Program-made: the position numbers and the translations under genes
Shown here: positions 57,667 through 64,000 of the stretch, piece by piece
Position numbering within the stretch: the first letter of the stretch is position 1
How the letters are laid out: the number at the start of each line of letters is the position of its first letter
NCBI RefSeq assembly: GCF_003994475.1
Contig: NZ_RZNY01000016.1
Location: forward strand, 62,001-126,000
Direction of reading: 5' to 3'
From: Paenibacillus anaericanus
Lineage (GTDB): Bacteria; Bacillota; Bacilli; Paenibacillales; Paenibacillaceae
Length of the DNA: 64,000 bases
The notes under the pieces: model-generated
What the model was told of the DNA's origin: nothing
The model's input: the letters and a program-made list of their open reading frames with translations, nothing else
Databases searched by the model: none

Positions 57667-58320
57667 CTAAACATTTACCTATCAAATAGACAGTTATAAA
57701 AGTATGTCTTTATGTGGCATGAGTTCGGTATTCGTCCGAACTCATGCCTTATTGGCTTTGAATGTAAAAAAGTTTTATAGGATGGCTGAATGCTGCTCTT
57801 AAACCTTTTCCGCCGAGACCAATGATTTCAATAATAAACCTGCAATTGTTTTTCCAAATCTGACAATGATCTATAGCTTACCACTATCTCATCATTGAGA
57901 TGATATTTGAGCTATTGCCCAGTTACCTCAATATAGATAATATGTCTCGAGGTTAAATGTAAGATTACTAAAGAAGTGATTTGTACCAAACTTTATTCAA
58001 TCTTTTTTTACAAAGCTACAGTATCCCCCTCCCCTATAAATAAAAAAAGTCCCGATAATGTTTTTCATCATCGGGACTGACTAGTGGTTTACGAGTTTTT
58101 TTATTGGTTTCACACTTTTATATCACCAGACAGTTATTGTCAGGTGTAATAAAACTGTGGAACCAATTTTGTTGATTTTACTGGGTTTGCCCAGGCACGT
58201 GATAAAGGCGAAAAAAAGAAAGTGTGGAACCACTATAAATTACCCTGTAAAGAAGGTGGGAAACCAAATTTAAAGTGTTGGCCATGTTTCAAGCTAAAGT
58301 TTCTATAACTCTTCACCTCC
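57667..58320. other. Intergenic junction between the IclR operon and the defence island
   Basis: A hairpin (GGCATGAGTTCGG at 57716-57728 with its complement at 57736-57748) may end the IclR operon. A minus-strand terminator (AGTCCCGAT at 58048-58056, ATCGGGACT at 58070-58078, U run 58042-58048) serves the gene at 58321. Between 58105 and 58265 the element GTGTGGAACCA recurs in four variants, one of them inverted, together with a small stem at 58124-58146. No intact gene was found. Confidence 0.6.
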
Positions 58321-61300
58321 TCATTTTAATTTCCCTTGCAAAGTATAAGCAGTTAGTTCACGATCATATTTAATTTCAGAAGCTCGTTGAAAATCAGATT
58401 CCGCTTTTTCGAAATTGCCCTCCGCTTGATATGCATTTCTACGACTGATGAGTATCTGAAAAAATAAGGTGGTAGATATTTGTCTTCCTTGTGCTGTGAA
58501 CTCCTCATATTGCTCTATCGCTTGGCTGTACAAGGTGATAGCTTGTTTATAATTATTTTCATCATATTGAATATTACCTTTGCTGTTGTAGAGTTTTACC
58601 ATTTCTTCAGGCACAACTGTTCCTCCTAATTGTAAAACCCGCATATTCATCTTTATTGCTTCATCAAAACAATTAATTGCTTTATCGGGCATTTCCAACT
58701 GTCGATACACCTGTCCCAGGTTTAATAGCAAGTCACTTTCCGTTCCTCGAGCCAATATCTCATCCTGCTTATACATATATGGAAGTAGCTCCCTTGCCTT
58801 GATGGCTAAATTAAGTGCATCTTGAGGATTTGTTCGTTTGAAAATGTTGCAAGCCGTTTTTAACATATTAATTTTCTCAGAGACAATTAATTTTCCGTCC
58901 CCCCCCTGTTCCTCAAACCGGGATATCTTTCTCTCTAGTTGTTTCAAAATGGTGAGCGCTTCATTCGATTTATTTCTGTTTTTATAAAAAATGGCTTCAT
59001 TTAGCATTTGAACCAATTCCGATTTCAAGACCCTAACCTTACTATCTATCGTATTTCCCTTAATATTGTTTCTCTCCATTTTGGCCCTCATAAAATACTG
59101 CTCAGCCTTACTTTTAATTCCTTGTTTTGAATACAGCGTTGCCAGGCTGTTGTAGCACTCTGACAAGGGAAGCTGACCAACCGATATATGTTGTTCTTCT
59201 AACAAAAACAAACCTTCTTCAAGCTTTTCAACGGCAACATCTAGCATATTCGCGTTTATCAATAGTTTGCTTATCGTTTCCATAAGGAAGAGATAGTCAT
59301 CTGGATTAAATGGAATTTGAGCTTTGGCAAGCGCTCGTATAGCTAAATTAATATGGGTATAGAGTAGATAATAGCATTGTTGTTGTTGCTCGCTGCTGTA
59401 GGCACCACCTTGCTGAAAATGATATGACAATAATCTGAATATAGGTGATATCCTTTCTCCAATCTTCGATCCAAAAGTATCGTGATTACGGTTAAGTAAT
59501 GCCGTTAGTGCATTAACAATATATACTGCCTCATCATCCTCTAATGGCCTTTCTTGAGTATTTCCGATTATGAAGTGAACACCTTCAATTAATTTTGTCA
59601 TATATTGATCGATGGCTGGCTCATATTTGTCCTCAAGTATTTCTCGTAATTCCTTGCGATGGATACTTATTAGATTACCTTTTCCTGTTCGTCGGATATC
59701 CAGCAGTGGCTTTAGTTCATTCAGGAAGCACAAAAACTTAAAGCTGATTTCTTCTTCTCCAAAAGTTTGAGATAATTGTTTGATACTCGGTGATACTGCG
59801 GAGAAAGATAAGGACATGAGAACCCCAAGCATTTCTCTAAAATATTGTTCTCCGTACATTCTGGATAACAACTCGAGGAAATGCTCTTCGGCTTTTATAG
59901 GCGAAGCATGGACCGCCTCCATTCCTTTTTCTAAATAAGCTTTAATTAAAATACGTAGGTGAATAAAACTCCCTTCACTAATCTGAATCAGCTTTTTCAC
60001 ATCTTCAGTAATTGGCTTTAGTTTTTGTTCCTTTAATTTGAAATCGACAAACTCCTCCAACATCTCCTGATACCTCGGATCTGTTGGTTCGACAGACATT
60101 TTCTTTATGAAGGAGATCAAGGCAAGCTTATCTTTTGTAAACAAGGAAAGTTGTTCATCCATCCGGCAAGTGATGAGAATATATATACCATCATCAAGCA
60201 TTTCCGGACTTGGTAACATATCAAAGATCGATTTTCCACTTCGTGCCGGTATCTCATCCACGCCGTCCACAATAAGGATCATTTTTTCAGCGGACTTATA
60301 TTTCTTATGGGCAGTAAAAAGAGTATTCAACAGCTTAGACACATTCTTCTCCGATGCAGCCGATTCGACGTCGATATTTGGAATATCTCCATCCAACATC
60401 TCTCCACTTCGATCCAATTGTCTAAGGAGATCTGATAATTTCGAAACAAATATAGAAGGAACATGTGAGAATATATCATTTATATAATAGGTTCGACATA
60501 CAATGTTGTCTAGACGGACAAGATCGTAAACCAATGGATCGAGCATTTTGGCAAATGTCGATTTCCCCATGCCGTTAGCCATTTCCAAGAGAATGTAGCC
60601 CCTGTCGTTTTCTTCGATAGCTCTCTTTAAATCCTCCAGCAGAAATTTAAATTCAATTAGGTCCTCCGAGCTCATTATTCGATTAATGGTATCCGCTTGC
60701 GAACGGATATAAATGTCATTTTCTGCCGATGCAGTTGCAATCATTGAAGTATGCTTTCTTTGCATGCTATTGTATATGTCCGTAAGTGTAGTAGGTTTTT
60801 GTTTTTTCTTATGGCCTGTCGAATAGTTGATGAAAGAAGCGGTTGATTTCATGCTATAATATGAGTCAAATAAATACACGTTGTTATCGATATATTGGAC
60901 AAAAGGTTCGAGCTTAATTTCCTTTCCGTCAAATTGAACGATTAGTTTTTCGTCAACCATACTTTCGGAGTAAGTATCCCCGCTTCCGATCAAAAAAAAC
61001 GAATTATAGTTGTTTCTGAGCAATATACGAACCCCCGAATACAACTCCTCACAGCGATGAAAGTGCTCTACTATTGTATGAACCTTTTTCTCGATATCAA
61101 TTTGGAAATCAAGACTATCGTCGAGTAATAGTGCCCCGTGACCAATCTTGTCATTGCGCCACGAAACGATGTTATACTTCGTATATATTCCATGAATGTC
61201 CTTTAGAATACCTATCAGTCTGCTGTTACTCGAACGATTGGTATCGATAAGCTTGTATGCTACGTGCTGCCAGTCCCCAAGGCTAAGTGGTTTACTTGTC

Positions 61301-61656
61301 ATGAAAGACAGGATTTCATTATACTCAGAACTGTTTTTCTCTACTTCAACCATTTCAGAAACCAATAATAGCGTAGAGAATTTTACAAGCATTTCAAACA
61401 TGTCTTTCAATTTCAATTGAGCCCCATAGGTCGATCCTGCCGACAAGAGTCGACGTAACTTCTCGTATTGTTGAGCGATAATCGAGGGCCCTTCCTGCAA
61501 AATTGCAATGTTCCAAAGTTGAGGATCATCGGCAAGCCTGCTATACCAACTTTTGCTTACTGTAACCTCTTGATAATCACAATTTTCATTTCGACATACA
61601 TATTTTAGTCCGAATTGCATAAGTTCATATCCACACTTTTTGCAAGATATCGTCAA
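58321..61656 (-). CDS. Zinc ribbon-HEPN-STAND/NACHT-TPR protein, candidate anti-phage effector
   Basis: 1111 residues from a TTG at 61656; the ribosome site (GGGGC) is weak. Residues 1-30 form a zinc ribbon (C5, C8, C21, C26). Residues about 45-205 are helical with R167-N168...H173 in VSWRNDKIGHGALL, fitting the Rx4-6H motif of HEPN RNases. Residues about 330-560 form a P-loop ATPase: NGMGKST (K365), Walker B ILIVDGVDEI (D464, E468), and TCR (R498) as in STAND proteins. The first Walker A glycine is replaced. About 780-1105 are TPR-like repeats. The architecture suggests a sensor that unleashes an RNase on infection. No membrane or signal segment. Confidence 0.75.
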   Translation of the reverse strand: MTISCKKCGYELMQFGLKYVCRNENCDYQEVTVSKSWYSRLADDPQLWNIAILQEGPSIIAQQYEKLRRLLSAGSTYGAQLKLKDMFEMLVKFSTLLLVSEMVEVEKNSSEYNEILSFMTSKPLSLGDWQHVAYKLIDTNRSSNSRLIGILKDIHGIYTKYNIVSWRNDKIGHGALLLDDSLDFQIDIEKKVHTIVEHFHRCEELYSGVRILLRNNYNSFFLIGSGDTYSESMVDEKLIVQFDGKEIKLEPFVQYIDNNVYLFDSYYSMKSTASFINYSTGHKKKQKPTTLTDIYNSMQRKHTSMIATASAENDIYIRSQADTINRIMSSEDLIEFKFLLEDLKRAIEENDRGYILLEMANGMGKSTFAKMLDPLVYDLVRLDNIVCRTYYINDIFSHVPSIFVSKLSDLLRQLDRSGEMLDGDIPNIDVESAASEKNVSKLLNTLFTAHKKYKSAEKMILIVDGVDEIPARSGKSIFDMLPSPEMLDDGIYILITCRMDEQLSLFTKDKLALISFIKKMSVEPTDPRYQEMLEEFVDFKLKEQKLKPITEDVKKLIQISEGSFIHLRILIKAYLEKGMEAVHASPIKAEEHFLELLSRMYGEQYFREMLGVLMSLSFSAVSPSIKQLSQTFGEEEISFKFLCFLNELKPLLDIRRTGKGNLISIHRKELREILEDKYEPAIDQYMTKLIEGVHFIIGNTQERPLEDDEAVYIVNALTALLNRNHDTFGSKIGERISPIFRLLSYHFQQGGAYSSEQQQQCYYLLYTHINLAIRALAKAQIPFNPDDYLFLMETISKLLINANMLDVAVEKLEEGLFLLEEQHISVGQLPLSECYNSLATLYSKQGIKSKAEQYFMRAKMERNNIKGNTIDSKVRVLKSELVQMLNEAIFYKNRNKSNEALTILKQLERKISRFEEQGGDGKLIVSEKINMLKTACNIFKRTNPQDALNLAIKARELLPYMYKQDEILARGTESDLLLNLGQVYRQLEMPDKAINCFDEAIKMNMRVLQLGGTVVPEEMVKLYNSKGNIQYDENNYKQAITLYSQAIEQYEEFTAQGRQISTTLFFQILISRRNAYQAEGNFEKAESDFQRASEIKYDRELTAYTLQGKLK

Positions 61657-61880
61657 TTCTTGTGCCCCATTCTATTTAGATATCGCTTCATTCCATATTT
61701 CGTTCTATTTATTATCGCATATTCGTACCTATGAACATGATGAAAGTATTACGAGCGTAATTGTCAAATTGCCCCCACTTTGTTCAAATGATGAGGGCTA
61801 AGAATAAAAAATTTGATGCCTAACTTTTAAACTGTCTTGTCCTAGACAAGCTCACTGCATTACAAATGAAGTCAAAGTGC
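61657..61880 (-). other. Intergenic region before the HEPN-STAND gene
   Basis: TTGACA occurs on the minus strand near 61770, but no good -10 was found at 17 bp. A small hairpin (CTTGTC, CTA, GACAAG at 61838-61852) follows the stop of the upstream gene without a strong U run. A separate promoter for the HEPN-STAND gene is likely but unproved. Confidence 0.4.
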
Positions 61881-62504
61881 TTAGCCAAAAAAGGAATTTT
61901 CGATTTTATTTTTAAATAAAGCCTCATTTAATAAATCAAAGCAGAAACTTCGGAGCTCTTTGTTGTGGTTCCGCAATTCATCAAGCATGTGTTGCAGCGT
62001 GCGACCTCTCTTATCCCTTGAAATGATCGTATTGATTGCTTTAATTTGTCTAGGAAGTGGTTCACGACTCTTATTTATCTCAAGATCTCTTTTGATTTCT
62101 TGAAGTACATTTCCCGGGACAATTCCCCAACATATTATTAACAAGATAATTGCATTAAACAACTGTTTTGCAGCTGGATGCCACGTTTCATTAAAAACTG
62201 TATTTCCATTGGTGCTACTTGTTCCCATTCCAACGGTTTCAGATGCTAACGGGTCAAAAAGTGTTAGTTTAGGGTGATGAATTAGTTCAAGGAAATGATT
62301 GGCTGCATAAGTGCCGCACAAAAAGGTCCCGGTAATATCATCTTTTTTCGCTCGATAAGAAAAACAATAATAGCTATCTGTAAGTAAGTCCTTAGTACAA
62401 CTTCGGCGTTCTTGCCCGTTCAACAACCGGACATGAGCAATGGGTGTGATAAAATATTCTTGGACCAACTTCTCTCTAACCTCTGGTGATCTGCACGGAA
62501 GCAT
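61881..62504 (-). CDS. Protein of unknown function following qatD
   Basis: 207 residues, not recognised. GAGGT lies about 8 bp before the ATG. The N-terminal half has spaced cysteines and an aromatic patch (RRSCTKDLLTDSYYCFSYRA, GTFLCGTYAANHFLELI, LTLFDPLA), perhaps a metal-binding fold. One hydrophobic stretch (IILLIICWGIVPGNVL) lies in the middle, and the C-terminal third is basic and helical. It follows qatD by 42 bp on the same strand and is probably cotranscribed. It may be an accessory of the Qat genes or of the HEPN-STAND protein. Confidence 0.7.
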   Translation of the reverse strand: MLPCRSPEVREKLVQEYFITPIAHVRLLNGQERRSCTKDLLTDSYYCFSYRAKKDDITGTFLCGTYAANHFLELIHHPKLTLFDPLASETVGMGTSSTNGNTVFNETWHPAAKQLFNAIILLIICWGIVPGNVLQEIKRDLEINKSREPLPRQIKAINTIISRDKRGRTLQHMLDELRNHNKELRSFCFDLLNEALFKNKIENSFFG

Positions 62505-62546
62505 CCCAAATACCTCATTTCTTGTTTCTATCCATTTTGAAGTACA

Positions 62547-63296
62547 TCAACTCCCAGTTCTATGCTGTTTAATTGGGAGCAAAGCCCGGTTAAAGTTCTC
62601 TTTTATTTGCCGTTCGACATCTTCATAAGAGCAACCCCAAAGCGAACTCAAGTATTTTTGAACTAGCCTTATATCTTGGGATTTAATAATCTTGTCTTCA
62701 ATTTTGATGAAGGGTCCATCACTCTCAGTTAACAATCGGTCTCGAGGAATCTTTGCGATAATTTTACATCCGTTAGACGAATGGAGCATTGCAGGGTTAA
62801 CTGAAAAGTAATGACCTGCTTCAACAATTTCTTTTATTAAGGATAATGAACCACTGTACCAATGAAAAACAGCCCGTTGAATTGAGAACTCTTTTAGCAT
62901 TTGCAGGACTGTAGATTCAGCCCTTCTTGAATGAAGCGAAATAAATCGAGGTCTATCACTGATATGGCTTAACACATGACGCAGGCTTTGGAGTTGTTTT
63001 GTTTTTGTACTTATGCCTTCTCTTGAAAAGTCCAGTCCAATTTCTCCAATATATGATGTCGTTTTTGCATATTCAATAAATTTTTTCATTTCAGTAGGTG
63101 TATGCTTATCGGCATAGAGTGGATGTAAACCTAGGGCCACTCTAATATATTTAAATTCTTTCAAATGAGGATAGCCCAATGCATAGTGACTCGGCAAATT
63201 TGTAACTGCAATAGTTGATATACCTTTTTTTTCATTTTCATTAGCTACTGTATAAGGGTTCTTGTACAAATCTATATGGCAATGAGCATCGATCAT
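62547..63296 (-). CDS. qatD: TatD-like metal-dependent nuclease, QatD-like
   Basis: 249 residues. The TatD amidohydrolase fold shows in MIDAHCHIDLY (first metal histidines), YIGEIGLDFS (Glu ligand), FISLHSRRAE, AVFHWYSGSL and LLTESDGPFI (Asp ligand). In Qat systems a TatD-like protein follows the QueC-like QatC, exactly as here with a 14-bp gap. Known Qat order is qatABCD. AAGGATG lies upstream of the ATG. It probably acts on nucleic acid during phage defence; its precise reaction is not known to me. Confidence 0.82.
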   Translation of the reverse strand: MIDAHCHIDLYKNPYTVANENEKKGISTIAVTNLPSHYALGYPHLKEFKYIRVALGLHPLYADKHTPTEMKKFIEYAKTTSYIGEIGLDFSREGISTKTKQLQSLRHVLSHISDRPRFISLHSRRAESTVLQMLKEFSIQRAVFHWYSGSLSLIKEIVEAGHYFSVNPAMLHSSNGCKIIAKIPRDRLLTESDGPFIKIEDKIIKSQDIRLVQKYLSSLWGCSYEDVERQIKENFNRALLPIKQHRTGS

Positions 63297-63310
63297 TTTA
63301 ATTCACATCC

Positions 63311-64000
63311 TTAAGTAAGACCGATCAATTGATTAATACCAGTTGTTCCTTTGTCACTAACAAGTTCTTTTACCTCAGCCATCGCTCGAATAACAAGATT
63401 TGAATACTCATCAATTTCTTCGATAGACACACCACTTGAAAGCAATAATCTTTTTATTTCCTCAACATTATAGTTGTGCCCCAGAAATGCCAATACAGCC
63501 CTAAAATCACTAATAGAGACTTTATTACTTGACAAATCGATTTCATCACTACAAATGTCAATCCCGTAGTTTTCATTGTCTGCATCAATTACATGCAATG
63601 ATGCTCTTCTAAAAATACAGGGAACACATCTCCCACAACCTTTTGCATCTCTTCTAATCCAACTGGATTTATGTCCACTCTTACCACAAGACACTGAATC
63701 GGGAATAGCATTCTGTAGTACTTGTTGATTTCTGCACTGGCTAATTGCCTCTCCTTTGGTCTTCATACCTAACGGGTTCAATATTGGATTTGTAATTCCG
63801 ACACCTTGTAAAATATGACTCAGCATTCGCAAATAGCTTGGATGAGCAGTTCTCGTGCTGCAAGAGCCTCTTCGAGATGGTGTAAGAGGTATATTTAAAG
63901 CAATTGTTCCATTCTCCGGTATTAACAATGGTACATCCTCGCCAATACTTGCAGCTGCATAGATTCCGATGGCAAGGAACAAAATAGAGCGGCTTCTGAA
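63311..64000 (-). CDS. qatC: QueC-like protein, QatC-like, C-terminal part
   Basis: The gene enters from the right edge with at least 229 codons here; its start is outside the window. RSRSILFLAIGIYAAA, PENGTIALNIPLTPSRRGSC, STRTAHPSYL and NPLGMKTKGE are the conserved blocks of QueC-like defence proteins. A zinc cluster (SCGKSGH...CGRCVPCIFRRAS) matches the Cys set of QueC. QueC makes the 7-cyano-7-deazaguanine precursor; QatC-type relatives act in phage defence, perhaps modifying a protein or nucleic acid. A C-terminal helical region follows. qatA and qatB should lie further right. Confidence 0.82.
   Translation of the reverse strand, partial: FRSRSILFLAIGIYAAASIGEDVPLLIPENGTIALNIPLTPSRRGSCSTRTAHPSYLRMLSHILQGVGITNPILNPLGMKTKGEAISQCRNQQVLQNAIPDSVSCGKSGHKSSWIRRDAKGCGRCVPCIFRRASLHVIDADNENYGIDICSDEIDLSSNKVSISDFRAVLAFLGHNYNVEEIKRLLLSSGVSIEEIDEYSNLVIRAMAEVKELVSDKGTTGINQLIGLT

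Noticed and set aside
57780..57910. Minus-strand translation with a faint likeness to the C-terminus of an integrase-type transposase
   Set aside because: Stops interrupt it, there are no catalytic residues and no inverted repeats; too degenerate to call.
58165..58309. Plus-strand open stretch of about 45 codons, rich in Cys and Lys
   Set aside because: No start codon with a ribosome site and no family likeness; it overlaps the repeated GTGTGGAACCA elements.

Overview
The window looks like a chromosomal segment from a Paenibacillus-type member of the Bacillales. The evidence is strong AGGAGG-like ribosome sites, frequent TTG and GTG starts, YesM/YesN-type two-component regulators beside sugar ABC transporters without their own ATPase, and a GH88 enzyme whose two catalytic aspartates sit at the same numbers (88 and 149) as in the Bacillus sp. 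GL1 enzyme. No rRNA, tRNA, intact insertion sequence or CRISPR array was seen. The assignment to a genus is inference.

Layout. 1-10.6 kb: MMPL exporter (cut by the window edge) with a divergent TetR regulator, an MFS exporter, PpaC pyrophosphatase, an OmpR-type two-component pair, HflX behind a structured leader that ends in an intrinsic terminator, a DUF2500 protein, LemA with an HtpX-like protease, and a VTT membrane protein. 10.7-18.3 kb: a chemoreceptor gene interrupted by an in-frame TGA, a winged-helix/MFS pair, a cytoplasmic cyclomaltodextrinase whose leader carries another terminator, a DJ-1/PfpI protein, a 57-residue protein that looks like a single homing-endonuclease-associated repeat, and a possible rubrerythrin scrap.

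18.3-32.3 kb is a polysaccharide locus on the minus strand: GH29, a CUT1 transporter (binding protein and two permeases), YesN and YesM, a heparinase II/III-type lyase, GH88 and GH95. All the enzymes lack signal peptides, so oligosaccharides containing fucose and uronic acid are probably imported and then cut in the cytoplasm. Four of its promoters share a 9-bp direct repeat spaced 22 bp, at nearly constant distance from the start codon. This is the probable operator of the local AraC-type response regulator.

32.4-37.8 kb: a Bce-type peptide-antibiotic detoxification module (ATPase, permease, YxeA-like protein) followed by its two-component genes. 38-45 kb: an FG-GAP-like protein with a proline-rich partner, a FUSC membrane protein, and a second sugar locus (GNAT_C-like protein, AraC regulator, GH123-like DUF4091 protein, Gfo/Idh/MocA oxidoreductase). 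45-57.7 kb: AhpCF, an MFS exporter, a large secreted amylase with a perfect hexanucleotide repeat encoding about 247 Thr-Pro residues, a lipoprotein, and an AT-rich IclR/MFS/UPF0303 operon that ends in a truncated monooxygenase-like gene.

58.3-64 kb is a defence island on the minus strand. It contains QatC-like and QatD-like genes (members of the Qat anti-phage system; qatA and qatB would lie beyond the right edge), an unrecognised 207-residue protein, and a 1111-residue protein that I read as zinc ribbon, HEPN nuclease, STAND/NACHT ATPase and TPR sensor. This last gene and its partners are the best candidate for an undescribed system.
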